Source: an uncultured Granulicatella sp. (GTDB lineage Bacteria > Bacillota > Bacilli > Lactobacillales > Aerococcaceae). Taken from it: 49,344 bases of DNA. Made by a program: the position numbers and the translations under genes. The notes under the pieces are model-generated. The model made no database searches. It was not told the DNA's origin and saw only the letters and a program-made list of their open reading frames with translations. Of this stretch, positions 34,811-43,443 are shown piece after piece; the first letter of the stretch is position 1; every line of letters starts with the position of its first letter. The stretch is taken from contig CAKPVL010000006.1 of assembly GCA_934193545.1 (NCBI GenBank), positions 1 to 49,344 of the forward strand, in the 5' to 3' direction.

Positions 34811-35794
34811 TTATTTTTTCTTATTCATACGGATTAAGATATCTGAGTAAACGGCAACGATTACAACGAAACCTGTGATGAATAATTGATAGTGTGGTTG
34901 TAAGTCGATGTATGGTAAACCAATCTTCAAGACAGACATGATGAATACCCCGATGATTGTACCAACAACTGAACCAACCCCACCAGCAAGTGAAGTACCA
35001 CCGACAACTACTCCGGCGATGGCATCAAGTTCCATACCGTTCCCTGTACCAGGAAGGATTGTTGAATACGTTGCAGCATATGCGATACCAGCTAAACCTG
35101 CTAGAAGTCCACTGATGACATAAGCCATACCTTCCCATTTGATAACGTTTACACCTGAAAGTCTAGTAGCTTCTTTATTTGAACCGATGGCAAAGATGTA
35201 ACGACCAATTTTTGTTTTGTTTAAAACAATGGCTGCAATAATCGCTACGACAATCAAGACGATCAACCCGGTCGGAAAATTATCTTGCGTTCTGAATAAG
35301 TCTTTGTACCAGCCTTCACCAGTTCCACGTAATGGGAACGTCACACTTTGTACGTTTGACACGATTGAACTCAAACCACGAGAAATCATCATTGTACCGA
35401 GTGTTGCGATGAATGGTGGTAATCCAAATTTCGCAATTAAAATTCCGTTGAATAATCCAAATACACCTCCAATCACTAATATTGCCAACAATGCTAGCCA
35501 TAAAGGCCAACCCATTTTTGTATGGAGCACTCCACCAACGATGGCAGAACACATCATTACTGTACCGATTGATAAGTCAATACCACCGGTGATAATAACG
35601 AATGTTACCCCAATTGCTAAGAAACCAATGTAATAAGATGCGTCTAAAATGCTTACCGCTGTATCAAACGAACGGAACGATTCACTTGAGACTGCAAAGA
35701 ATGTGAAAATCACGATCAACGCGATTAATGCAATTAATTTTTGTAATCCAACTGATTGTACCAGTTTCGTCCATAGGGACTTTTTCTCTTCCAT
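34811..35794 (-). CDS. Sugar ABC transporter permease (RbsC-like)
   Basis: A 327-residue permease of the ribose/xylose/arabinose class (BPD_transp_2) with about ten membrane segments. VIITGGIDLSIGTVMM near residue 62, IATLGTMMISRGLSS near 126, NKEATRLSGVN near 205 (cytosolic EAA-like loop that contacts the ATPase) and DAIAGVVVGGTSLAGGVG near 252 are characteristic. It forms the channel, presumably as a homodimer. The gene lies 18 bases after the ATPase gene. Confidence 0.93.
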   Translation of the reverse strand: MEEKKSLWTKLVQSVGLQKLIALIALIVIFTFFAVSSESFRSFDTAVSILDASYYIGFLAIGVTFVIITGGIDLSIGTVMMCSAIVGGVLHTKMGWPLWLALLAILVIGGVFGLFNGILIAKFGLPPFIATLGTMMISRGLSSIVSNVQSVTFPLRGTGEGWYKDLFRTQDNFPTGLIVLIVVAIIAAIVLNKTKIGRYIFAIGSNKEATRLSGVNVIKWEGMAYVISGLLAGLAGIAYAATYSTILPGTGNGMELDAIAGVVVGGTSLAGGVGSVVGTIIGVFIMSVLKIGLPYIDLQPHYQLFITGFVVIVAVYSDILIRMNKKK

Positions 35795-35812
35795 ATCAAT
35801 ACCTCTCTTCGA

Positions 35813-37309
35813 TTATCGATCCGTTGCTAAAGCTAGGATACGTTCTTGAGTCGCTTGACTAATATCAAGTTCCCCAGTTTTACGTCCTTCACACATGACA
35901 ACAATACGATCGCTCATACGTAAAATTTCTGTAAGCTCTGAAGAAATCATAATGATTGATTTTCCTTGAGCTACTAGTTCATTCATTAATGAGTAGATTT
36001 CACTTTTCGCACCAACGTCAATTCCTCGAGTTGGTTCGTCAAAAATTAGAATATCGCTATTTTGTTCTAACCATTTCGCAATAACAACTTTTTGTTGGTT
36101 ACCACCTGATAAGTTACGAACGAGTTGTTTCGATGATGGTGTTTTCGTTCTTAATTGTTTAACGAATTCATCACTGACTTTGATAATTTCACCATCATCG
36201 ATTAAACCACCCTTAATGTACTTATCAAGGTCTGTCATTACCGTGTTATTGGCAATGGTCATATCAACGATACATCCATAACGTTTACGGTCTTCTGAAA
36301 GATAACCAATACCTTCTTTAATAGCATCTTGAGGAGAATTGATATTAACCTCTTTACCATTAATCTTGATTGTTCCGCTATCTTTCTTATCAGCCCCGAA
36401 TAGTAAACGAGCTACTTCTGTACGTCCAGCCCCCATTAATCCTGAGAAGCCTAGGATTTCACCTTTATGAAGCACAAAGCTAACATCTTTTACGTGGCTT
36501 CCTGAGTTTAAGTGTTCCACTTCTAATACAACAGGTGCTCCTTCTGGTACTGCAGAAACCGCTTTCGGATCTTCGTAAATAGTACGACCAACCATCATTG
36601 CGATGATCTCGTCCTTTGTAGTTTCTTTTGTATTTACAGTTCCAACATATTCCCCGTCCCTCATAACCGTTACACGGTCCGTAATACGGGCAATTTCGTC
36701 CATACGGTGAGAAATATAGATAATTCCTACACCTTTAGCACGTAAGTCATCAATAATTGCGAATAATTCATTAATTTCTGATTCTGTTAACGCTGCTGTT
36801 GGTTCGTCGAAAACAATAATCTTAGCATCCATTGACAATGCTTTGGCAATTTCAACCATTTGTTGTTTACCAACTGTTAAGTTTCCCACTTTTTCTTGTG
36901 GATTAATATCCAGTTTCAACAATTTGAATAATTCTTTTGCCTTTTTATTTCCGGCATTATCGTTGATGAAGAGACCTTGATTAATTTCTTCACGACCGAT
37001 GAAGATGTTTTGAGCCACTGTTAAGTGGTTCATCATATTCAACTCTTGGTGCACGATTACAATCCCATCGTCCATAGCCTCTTTTGGCTTAGAATATTCT
37101 ACTTGTTTTCCGTTATAGTGAATGGTTCCTTCGTTCGCGCCGTAAATACCTGTCAATACTTTCATCAAAGTGGATTTACCAGCCCCGTTTTCCCCCATTA
37201 GCGCGTGTACTTCACCTGTTCTTAGGTCGAAGTCTACACCTTTTAGGGCTTTTACAGGTCCAAACGATTTCACAATTCCCTTCATTTCAAGAATAACTGG
37301 ATTACTCAT
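35813..37309 (-). CDS. Sugar ABC transporter ATPase with two nucleotide-binding domains (RbsA/MglA-like)
   Basis: A 498-residue fused ATPase. The first domain has Walker A GENGAGKST (about 38), signature LTVGKQQMVEIAKAL (about 139) and Walker B IIVFDEPTAAL. The second has a degenerate Walker A GLMGAGRTEV (about 292), signature LSGGNQQKVVIAKWL (about 400) and ILIFDEPTRGID; this asymmetry is usual for sugar importers of the RbsA class. I chose the ATG at 37309, preceded by AGGTGA; it overlaps the stop of the PTS IIA gene by 8 bases, so ABC ATPase translation is coupled to a PTS phosphocarrier. Confidence 0.92.
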   Translation of the reverse strand: MSNPVILEMKGIVKSFGPVKALKGVDFDLRTGEVHALMGENGAGKSTLMKVLTGIYGANEGTIHYNGKQVEYSKPKEAMDDGIVIVHQELNMMNHLTVAQNIFIGREEINQGLFINDNAGNKKAKELFKLLKLDINPQEKVGNLTVGKQQMVEIAKALSMDAKIIVFDEPTAALTESEINELFAIIDDLRAKGVGIIYISHRMDEIARITDRVTVMRDGEYVGTVNTKETTKDEIIAMMVGRTIYEDPKAVSAVPEGAPVVLEVEHLNSGSHVKDVSFVLHKGEILGFSGLMGAGRTEVARLLFGADKKDSGTIKINGKEVNINSPQDAIKEGIGYLSEDRKRYGCIVDMTIANNTVMTDLDKYIKGGLIDDGEIIKVSDEFVKQLRTKTPSSKQLVRNLSGGNQQKVVIAKWLEQNSDILIFDEPTRGIDVGAKSEIYSLMNELVAQGKSIIMISSELTEILRMSDRIVVMCEGRKTGELDISQATQERILALATDR

Positions 37310-37673
37310 GCATTTCACCTACCTGTTCCAGTTTTGTAATACGCTCTTTCAGCGTTTCTATTTGTTCTTGTTGATTTACAATGATGTTTACAACTTCTAG
37401 CAGCAAGTGGCTGTTCATAAAATGATCTTGCGCATGAACGGAAAGAAGTGTTGGACTAGCGCCCTCTCCTCTAATTTCTTGCTGAATCATTTCTGTTTGA
37501 ACATTATGCGCTTCAACTCCTTTAACTCTCGCTTCATCAAGGAGGCCTCTTGCAGATGAAATATCACCTGCAAGAGCACTCTTAACGGATTGCATTGCTA
37601 AAGTTGTTACTTTGCTACTTTTGACAATGAGTTGCATCAATCGTTGCGTATCTGCTTTTTTTGTTTCGCTCAT
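37302..37673 (-). CDS. Orphan PTS lactose/cellobiose-family IIA component in the fucose operon
   Basis: A 123-residue all-helical EIIA of the lactose/cellobiose (LacF/CelC) family. The phosphorylated histidine is His80 in SVHAQDHFMNS, with the metal-binding Asp83 intact, and LMQLIVKSSKVTTLAMQSV opens the bundle. It would pass phosphate from HPr to the adjacent IIB. No IIC of this family is in the window, and the surrounding genes encode an ABC importer, so a transport role is not obvious. The C terminus is slightly longer than in LacF and coiled-coil-like. It lies four bases after the IIB gene and overlaps the ABC ATPase gene. Confidence 0.9.
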   Translation of the reverse strand: MSETKKADTQRLMQLIVKSSKVTTLAMQSVKSALAGDISSARGLLDEARVKGVEAHNVQTEMIQQEIRGEGASPTLLSVHAQDHFMNSHLLLEVVNIIVNQQEQIETLKERITKLEQVGEMHE

Positions 37674-37677
37674 TGGC

Positions 37678-37974
37678 TTAACCTAATAATTCAATCGCTT
37701 GTTTTAGAACTTCTTCTCCGCGCATGTTTTCAAAGTCATCGTCTGAAATTACAGCAACTGGAACATGAAGTGAAGCTTTTGCTTTTTCTTCTAAATAAGC
37801 TAGTTGAGGTCCTAATAATAAGACATCAATATTTTTTAGAGTATCAATCCCAGTAATTCCTACTGAGTAGAATGAGTAATCTAATTTATCACGGTAAATT
37901 ACTTCTTGAATGCGTTCAACGAGCATACTTGTTGTTAATCCACCGACACAGGCTAAAATAATTGTTTTTGTCAT
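37678..37974 (-). CDS. Orphan PTS lactose/cellobiose-family IIB component in the fucose operon
   Basis: A 98-residue IIB of the lactose/cellobiose family with the phospho-cysteine Cys9 in ILACVGGLTTSMLVERI. The usual CSAGMSTS loop is altered to CVGGLTTS, but the cysteine and TS contacts are kept. VDVLLLGPQ-like IDVLLLGPQLAYLEEKA near residue 50 and the length match the family. It is 19 bases after fucI and four bases before the IIA gene. No IIC is nearby, so it may work with a distant IIC or act as a phosphorylation-dependent sensor for the fucose pathway; both are inference. Confidence 0.9.
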   Translation of the reverse strand: MTKTIILACVGGLTTSMLVERIQEVIYRDKLDYSFYSVGITGIDTLKNIDVLLLGPQLAYLEEKAKASLHVPVAVISDDDFENMRGEEVLKQAIELLG

Positions 37975-37992
37975 TTTAGTCTCTCCTTTCTC

Positions 37993-39759
37993 TTACTTAT
38001 GGATAGGTCCTAATAATTGGCATGCACGGTAGTCAGCTGATTCTAAATCTTCTGTTCCGAATAATGACCAGTTCTTAGGTCTGAAGATATCTTCTTCTGC
38101 AACGTTATGCATATTCACTGGAATACGTAACATTGAAGCAAGAGTGATAAGGTCAGCACCAATATGTCCATAAGTGATAGCACCGTGGTTTGCACCCCAG
38201 TTATTCATTACATCGTATACTGACTTGAATGCGCCTTTACCTGTTAAGCGAGGAGCAAACCAAGTTGTTGGCCAACCTGGATCTGTACGGTTATCCAATG
38301 TATGGTGTACATCTTCAGGCAATTCAAGTGTGTATCCTTCTGCGATTTGTAATACCGGTCCAACGCCTTTCAATAAGTTCAAGCGAACCATTGTCACAGG
38401 CATATTTCCTTTAGATAAGAAGCGAGTTGAGTAACCGCCGCCACGGAAGTATTCACGGTTAGCTGCTGGGAAGTCAGTATTTGCAAGCATTGCATCTACT
38501 TCACTTTGTTCTAATTCCCAGAATGGTTTAATCACTGGTTCGCCGTTTCTTGTAGCTTGACCAGTACCGTCTAATGTACAAGAACCAGAGTTGATTAAGT
38601 GTAAGAATCCATTTTCAGCATGGCCTTCAAGTTTATGTCCTGTTACACGTTCAACAGCTTCTGGACTCCAGTAAGTACGAACATCCGCAAAGATTTGTGG
38701 AGTGTTTGTTAATAAGTAGTTGAATAGCATTGATACACCGTTTAACGCATCATTTTCAGTTGCGAAGATGTATGGTCTGCGAATTCCGTTCCAGTCGAAT
38801 TGAGTGTTTAGGAATGTTTCCATGAAGTCTCCGTTAGGGAAGTGGTCTGTCCATTGACGTTGACCTTGGAATCCACCAACAAGAGCGTAGTGACCAACTG
38901 CTTCTTCTTCAAAGCCTAGTTCAGCAAGTCTTGGGTTACCAATCATTAAGTCACGTCCAATTAAGAACATCTTAATAACGAATTCCCATTGTTTATCTTT
39001 TTCTTCACGGCTTAAAACAAGGTCTTCACGGTTGTGATCGAATCCTTCTTTAACGTTTTCTTTCACCCATTTAAGCGCACGTTCGAATTCTTCGTGATCG
39101 TAAATACCACGATCGATACGGCGAGTGAATTCAGTCATATCTACTGATTCATTACGCATTCCTAAATATTCTTGGAAGAAGTTAGGATCTACGATAGAAC
39201 CACCGATACCCATTGATACACTACCCATTGATAAGTAAGCTGTATCTCTCATTAAACCTGTAGCAAGAGCTGCTCTTGCGTAACGTAAGATTTTTTCTTT
39301 AACGTCTTCAGGAATTTCTGTATCTGTTGCTTCTTTTACGTCTTTACCGTAAATTCCGAATGCTGGAATTCCTTTTTGAGCGTGAGAAGCAAGAACTGCT
39401 GCTAAGTAAACAGCCCCTGGTCTTTCAGTTCCGTTGAATCCCCAAATAGCATGTGGAATATCAGGAGACATATCCATTGTTTCACTACCATAGCACCAGC
39501 AAGGTGTTACAGTGATTGTTGCACACACGTTTGATTTCTTGAACAATTCGTGAGACGCTGCTGCTTCTGGTACACGACCAATTGTTGATGGTGAGATCAC
39601 ACATTCAACTGGTTGTCCATCAGGATATTTCAATGTAGACTCGATTAAAGCAGCTACACTCTTCGCCATATTCATTGTTTGAACTTCTAACGATTCGCGA
39701 ACTCCTTGGCGACGACCGTCAATAGTTGGGCGAATCCCAATACGTGGATGTTGAATCAT
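37993..39759 (-). CDS. fucI: L-fucose isomerase
   Basis: A 588-residue aldose-ketose isomerase (usual length about 590) that converts L-fucose to L-fuculose with Mn2+. It begins [22 protein letters not shown], the family's N-terminal signature. [12 protein letters not shown] near residue 182, [18 protein letters not shown] near 337 (metal-ligand Glu and Asp region) and [19 protein letters not shown] near 528 (ligand His) are present. The ribosome-binding site is AGGAGG. It lies 17 bases after fucA and heads the transporter part of the operon. D-arabinose can be a second substrate in this family. Confidence 0.96.
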   Translation of the reverse strand: MIQHPRIGIRPTIDGRRQGVRESLEVQTMNMAKSVAALIESTLKYPDGQPVECVISPSTIGRVPEAAASHELFKKSNVCATITVTPCWCYGSETMDMSPDIPHAIWGFNGTERPGAVYLAAVLASHAQKGIPAFGIYGKDVKEATDTEIPEDVKEKILRYARAALATGLMRDTAYLSMGSVSMGIGGSIVDPNFFQEYLGMRNESVDMTEFTRRIDRGIYDHEEFERALKWVKENVKEGFDHNREDLVLSREEKDKQWEFVIKMFLIGRDLMIGNPRLAELGFEEEAVGHYALVGGFQGQRQWTDHFPNGDFMETFLNTQFDWNGIRRPYIFATENDALNGVSMLFNYLLTNTPQIFADVRTYWSPEAVERVTGHKLEGHAENGFLHLINSGSCTLDGTGQATRNGEPVIKPFWELEQSEVDAMLANTDFPAANREYFRGGGYSTRFLSKGNMPVTMVRLNLLKGVGPVLQIAEGYTLELPEDVHHTLDNRTDPGWPTTWFAPRLTGKGAFKSVYDVMNNWGANHGAITYGHIGADLITLASMLRIPVNMHNVAEEDIFRPKNWSLFGTEDLESADYRACQLLGPIHK

Positions 39760-39776
39760 TTTTATTCCTCCTATTT

Positions 39777-40499
39777 TTAAACTTCACGAACAGTTCCGTC
39801 AGGATTGTATTTCTTGTATCCTGGGTGGCGTCCTGTTACTTTGTAGTTTTCGCGCATCTTGAACATTTGCTCTAATTTTTCTCTTGAGATTTCTTTTTCT
39901 TCAATGCCTTTTGTTAGTAATAACATTCTTCCGTGGAATGTTGATTTAGCCACGAGTTCTAATGTTTCCATTCTGTAGTATGCTGTAATCACATCACTAC
40001 CCACTGTTAATGCACCATGGTTTTCAAGTAACATCACGTCGTGTTCTTGTAAGTATGGTGTAATCGCATCTGGAACTTCCATTGTTGAAGGAACTCCGAA
40101 TGGTGTAATTGGAATTGAACCGATAACAATCGCACTTTCAATTAGTGAATAAGTATCTAATGGAATATGTGCTAATGTGAATCCAGTTGCAATTGGTGGA
40201 TGAGCGTGAACAACAGCTCTCACATCGTCGCGTTCTTCATAGCAGCGAATATGCATTTTAATTTCGCTTGAAGGACGGAAACCTTCGTTGGCTTCAATCA
40301 CTTCTCCTTTCATATTTAATTTAACGAGTTTTTCAGGAGTGATAAAACTCTTACTGATACCTGTTGGTGTTGCGATGATGGTATCCTCATCAATGCGAAC
40401 TGAAACGTTTCCGTCATTAGCAGCAACCCATCCTAGTTGCCACATTTTATGACACACGTCACAAATTTGTTCGCGTACTACTTGTTCATCAAAAGTCAT
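39777..40499 (-). CDS. fucA: L-fuculose-1-phosphate aldolase
   Basis: A 240-residue class II aldolase of the AraD/FucA family. It cleaves fuculose 1-phosphate into dihydroxyacetone phosphate and L-lactaldehyde. The phosphate-binding region [12 protein letters not shown] (about 33-44), PTGISKSF (about 51), [26 protein letters not shown] with catalytic Glu and zinc-binding His pair (about 77-102, seen as SSEIKMHI and VVHAHPP) and [11 protein letters not shown] (about 155) are visible. Slightly longer than E. coli FucA (215) owing to a C-terminal extension with [13 protein letters not shown]. It is the first gene of the fuc operon. Confidence 0.93.
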   Translation of the reverse strand: MTFDEQVVREQICDVCHKMWQLGWVAANDGNVSVRIDEDTIIATPTGISKSFITPEKLVKLNMKGEVIEANEGFRPSSEIKMHIRCYEERDDVRAVVHAHPPIATGFTLAHIPLDTYSLIESAIVIGSIPITPFGVPSTMEVPDAITPYLQEHDVMLLENHGALTVGSDVITAYYRMETLELVAKSTFHGRMLLLTKGIEEKEISREKLEQMFKMRENYKVTGRHPGYKKYNPDGTVREV

Positions 40500-40522
40500 A
40501 GTATCATCCCTTTCTGATTTCT

Positions 40523-40551
40523 ATCTTAGCAACTAAAGAAAGCGGATACAA
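40523..40551 (-). promoter_or_regulatory. fuc operon promoter with overlapping cre-like site
   Basis: Minus strand: TTGTAT (40546-40551), 17-base spacer, TGCTAAGAT extended -10 (40523-40528). A cre-like AAGAAAGCGGATACA (40536-40550, plus strand; 14 of 15 consensus positions) covers the spacer and -35, predicting direct CcpA repression. Confidence 0.7.
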
Positions 40552-40566
40552 TACGTGGAAGCGCTA

Positions 40567-40596
40567 TTGAACATCCTTCAGGATTTGTGCTATAAT
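40567..40596 (+). promoter_or_regulatory. Promoter of the DeoR-type fucose regulator
   Basis: TTGAAC (40567-40572), 18-base spacer, perfect TATAAT (40591-40596) with TGC before it as extended -10. Transcription would start near 40603. Confidence 0.75.
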
Positions 40597-40597
40597 T

Positions 40598-40623
40598 TGT
40601 TCATAAATGTTCAAAATCGTTCA
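40598..40623 (+). promoter_or_regulatory. Three 10-bp-spaced TGTTCA repeats, candidate FucR operator
   Basis: TGTTCA at 40598 and 40608 and CGTTCA at 40618 repeat with one helical turn spacing directly downstream of the -10, and an inverted TGAACA lies at 40568-40573 in the -35. Such phased repeats are common operators of DeoR-family repressors and would place the regulator on its own start site and between the divergent promoters. Confidence 0.65.
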
Positions 40624-40639
40624 ACTAGGGGGTTTTATT

Positions 40640-41392
40640 ATGGTATGCTTCGAGCGAATGTCTCGTATTATGGACATTCTTGCGAAAAGGAAAATCATCT
40701 CTACCTTCCAATTGGAAGCGTTGATGTACTGCTCCACCTCTACATTGAGGCGTGACCTGATTAAACTGGAAAAAGAAGGAAAAATCATACGATCTCATGG
40801 CGAAGTTCGACTTGTTACTACAAACAATATTGAATACGCTTACGATAGTAGAAGCCATGAAGAAACTCAGGGAAAACAACAAATTGCAGAAACGGCCTCC
40901 ACTTTCTTAACGGATAATCAATCGATTTTTATCGATAGTTCATCTACGTGTGCCGCGCTCGCACCTCACTTAGGAACTCTTAAAAATTTACGTGTCATAA
41001 CAAATGGGATTGAAATTGCACGTAGGTTGAACAATTATGAAAATATTACCTTGTTCTTTTGCGGAGGACATATCGGCTATGGAACCAACTCAGCTTTGGG
41101 AGATTTTGCGACGAGTTTTATCAATAACTTCCATGCAGATATTTGTTTTATGAGCTGCCGAGGTCTCGACCGTTTTGCTGCTTACGAGGCCAATCATAGT
41201 CAGGCTCTCTTTAAACAACAGATGATTGCGAATTCCGATGTTGCCGTACTTCTTGCGGACCACTCGAAATTCAATACGAGTCATTACTTTAAACTATCGA
41301 ATTACAACGCGATTGATTATATCGTAACCAATCAAGCTCCTGTCGAATCATTCCAAGATACGGTAGGCGCTCAATGCGAAATTCTTTGGTAA
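40640..41392 (+). CDS. DeoR/GlpR family transcriptional regulator of the fucose operon
   Basis: A 250-residue DeoR-type repressor: N-terminal helix-turn-helix (MSRIMDILAKRKIISTFQLEALMYCSTSTLRRDLIKLEKEG; seen as TSTLRRDLIKLEKEG) and a C-terminal sugar-phosphate-sensing domain (DSSSTCAALAPHL near residue 98, VITNGIEIARRL near 118, CFMSCRGLD near 165, LADHSKF near 207). DeoR proteins normally release DNA on binding a phosphorylated intermediate, here perhaps fuculose 1-phosphate. I chose the ATG at 40640 with AGGGGG upstream; an in-frame ATG at 40607 falls inside the repeat operator a few bases after the transcription start. It is divergent from fucA. Confidence 0.9.
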   Translation: MVCFERMSRIMDILAKRKIISTFQLEALMYCSTSTLRRDLIKLEKEGKIIRSHGEVRLVTTNNIEYAYDSRSHEETQGKQQIAETASTFLTDNQSIFIDSSSTCAALAPHLGTLKNLRVITNGIEIARRLNNYENITLFFCGGHIGYGTNSALGDFATSFINNFHADICFMSCRGLDRFAAYEANHSQALFKQQMIANSDVAVLLADHSKFNTSHYFKLSNYNAIDYIVTNQAPVESFQDTVGAQCEILW

Positions 41393-41442
41393 AAATATCG
41401 AACAAAGAAAAGCACATGAATTTATTTGAACATTTTGAAAAA

Positions 41443-41477
41443 GAACTAGCTCTATGTTGAGTTAGTCCTATCGTTTT
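41443..41477 (+). terminator. Terminator of the DeoR gene
   Basis: ACTAGCTC-TATGTT-GAGTTAGT hairpin followed by CCTATCGTTTTTATC, about 50 bases after the stop. Confidence 0.6.
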
Positions 41478-41500
41478 TATCTTTGTTCCTATTAAATAGA

Positions 41501-41532
41501 AAAAAACGCGCTACAGTTGTAGCGCGTTTTTG
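41501..41532. terminator. Bidirectional terminator between the regulator and pepF
   Basis: AAAACGCGCTACA-GT-TGTAGCGCGTTTT perfect hairpin with T-runs in both directions; it ends the leftward pepF transcript and backs up the regulator terminator. Confidence 0.9.
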
Positions 41533-41542
41533 TTTACTATGA

Positions 41543-43351
41543 TTATGCTTTTAATTCTGCTGTTAAGCTTTCTAATTGGTCTACTAAATGTCCAACGTAA
41601 GCAATCGCTTGTTTCAATGGTTCATCTGTTGAAACATCGCAACCTGCATGAATTGCTAAGTCTTTGGCAGACATACTTCCACCTTTAGATAAAGTATCTA
41701 ACCACACTTTAGCGTGTTCAGGGTTCTCTTCGATTTGGTTCGCAATCGCAGTTCCGATTGTAAGACCAGCTGAATACGTATATGGATATAATCCCATGTA
41801 ATAGTGAGGTTGACGCATCCATGTTAACTCTGCCCCTTCGTTTACAACAAGGCTGTCTCCGAAGAATTCTTGCATCACTTCTTTTTTCACGTTTGATAAT
41901 ACATCTGCGTTTAACATTTCGTTATTATCAATCATCTTGTAAATACGATCTTGGTACACTGCTTCCATGTAGTGAGTAACCATGTTGTGGAAATACGTAC
42001 GGCTAATCATATTACTGATGACCCAACGTTTGAAACGAGCGTCTGTACTTGTTTTGAGTAAGTAGTTTGAAACGATGACTTCATTACATGTTGACGGAGC
42101 TTCAACGAAGTATAATGAACATTCATTGTTTAAAATCGATTGATGTTTGCCTGTTGACATGAAGTGGTATGCATGCCCTAATTCGTGCGCTAACACGAAT
42201 ACTTCGTTCATTTTACCTGTCCATGATAATAGGATAAATCCAGCAACGTTAGGAACAGTTGCACAGAATCCACCAGTGCTCTTACCAATGTTTTGTGGGA
42301 AGTCTGTCCAGCGTTTGTCATAACTTTCATCAATCATCGCTTTGTAGTCTTCGCCAAGAATGCCTAAAGCTTTCTTCAAGTACTCACGAGATTCTTCAAT
42401 CGTCATATCCACTTCGAATTCTGGATCTAAGTTGATTTTGGCATCCATGAATTGCATATCAGAAATGCCGTGCTCTTTCGCTAATAATTTAATGTAGCGT
42501 TGCATATGAGGCGCTAAGTCTGTCATCAGCATACGAATTTGACGGTCGTATAATTCACGGTCTCCATCTTGTTCGTCTAATAAGTAGTCAATCACGCTGT
42601 CATAACCGCGCATTGTTGCCATCATTTTTTCTTTCTTCAATTGAGAAATGTATTCATTGGCAACCGTATTTTTATATGCGTTCAATGTTTTATAGAAGCT
42701 CTTAGCCGCAGCACGACGTACTTCTTTATCAGGATCCATTTCATGTAAGTTTTCGTATAAAACGAAGCTGTTTTCAAGAGTCTTACCGTTTGCTTCAAAT
42801 GACTCGAATTGCATATCTTCGTGTTTTGTTACTTCATATAATTGATAGAAACTTGGTAAGCTACTTAAGTTTGATAGCACTTGTTCTGCATCTTTAGAAA
42901 GCGTATGTTTCTTTTGTCGAATCACTTTTTCAACAAAGTAAGCTAAGTCAGGTCTCTTCTCTGCTACGAATTGGTTTAAGAAGGCTTCTTCTAATGAAAC
43001 GAGTTCTGTCATTACAAAGCTCATGTTTTCCGCGTACGATACGCTGACTGCTTCGAATGCTGTGGCGTTTTCCACTACTTTTGGATTCAAGCGGTCAACC
43101 GTCATTGGTAATTCTGCATAATGAGAAGCGCGGTATACTGCTAATTCAATCGCCTCATACTTGCGAATCGCTTCATCTAATACTTCTAAGTCACCTAATT
43201 GGTTTTCGTATTTTTCTTTGAAAGCTTTCATTTCTTTCTTTAATTTGTCCAACTCTGCATAAAATGCTTCGTCGCTTGGATAAAGTAAAGTCATATCCCA
43301 TGTAATAGAAGGATCTACTTCGCTTCTTGGTACTAATTTAATTTCAGCCAT
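41543..43351 (-). CDS. pepF: Oligoendopeptidase F
   Basis: A 602-residue M3 family zinc peptidase that cleaves short cytosolic peptides. The catalytic motif HELGHAYHF (about 389) and the downstream third ligand in ECSLYFVEAPSTCNEV are present. The N-terminal helical M3 domain occupies residues 10-200. I chose the ATG at 43351 (MAEIKLVPR) with AAAGGAG upstream; twelve extra in-frame codons before it lack a ribosome-binding site. It is transcribed alone from a promoter overlapping that of the divergent gene. Length and motifs match PepF of lactic acid bacteria. Confidence 0.95.
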   Translation of the reverse strand: MAEIKLVPRSEVDPSITWDMTLLYPSDEAFYAELDKLKKEMKAFKEKYENQLGDLEVLDEAIRKYEAIELAVYRASHYAELPMTVDRLNPKVVENATAFEAVSVSYAENMSFVMTELVSLEEAFLNQFVAEKRPDLAYFVEKVIRQKKHTLSKDAEQVLSNLSSLPSFYQLYEVTKHEDMQFESFEANGKTLENSFVLYENLHEMDPDKEVRRAAAKSFYKTLNAYKNTVANEYISQLKKEKMMATMRGYDSVIDYLLDEQDGDRELYDRQIRMLMTDLAPHMQRYIKLLAKEHGISDMQFMDAKINLDPEFEVDMTIEESREYLKKALGILGEDYKAMIDESYDKRWTDFPQNIGKSTGGFCATVPNVAGFILLSWTGKMNEVFVLAHELGHAYHFMSTGKHQSILNNECSLYFVEAPSTCNEVIVSNYLLKTSTDARFKRWVISNMISRTYFHNMVTHYMEAVYQDRIYKMIDNNEMLNADVLSNVKKEVMQEFFGDSLVVNEGAELTWMRQPHYYMGLYPYTYSAGLTIGTAIANQIEENPEHAKVWLDTLSKGGSMSAKDLAIHAGCDVSTDEPLKQAIAYVGHLVDQLESLTAELKA

Positions 43352-43378
43352 AAAAGTCACTCCTTTTCGATAGTATCC

Positions 43379-43411
43379 ATTATACACAATCTCCGGTTCG
43401 TTTGCTATACT
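43379..43411. promoter_or_regulatory. Overlapping divergent promoters of pepF and the amidohydrolase gene
   Basis: Leftward -10 TATAAT (43379-43384, minus strand) and rightward extended -10 TGCTATACT (43403-43411) are only about 20 bases apart. The rightward -35 (TACACA) overlaps the leftward -10, so the two polymerases should exclude each other. Confidence 0.55.
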
Positions 43412-43443
43412 AGGAATATTGAAAAACGAAAGAAGGTGCCCCG

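Noticed and set aside
35217..35633. 138-codon plus-strand frame opposite the sugar permease
   Set aside because: Antisense shadow of a membrane protein gene without start signals.
37302..37974. PTS IIB/IIA pair as decayed remnants
   Set aside because: Both frames are full length, keep active-site Cys and His, and have good start signals and tight spacing, so they are probably functional.
40607..40639. ATG at 40607 as start of the DeoR regulator
   Set aside because: It is within the TGTTCA operator a few bases after the predicted transcription start and lacks a ribosome-binding site.
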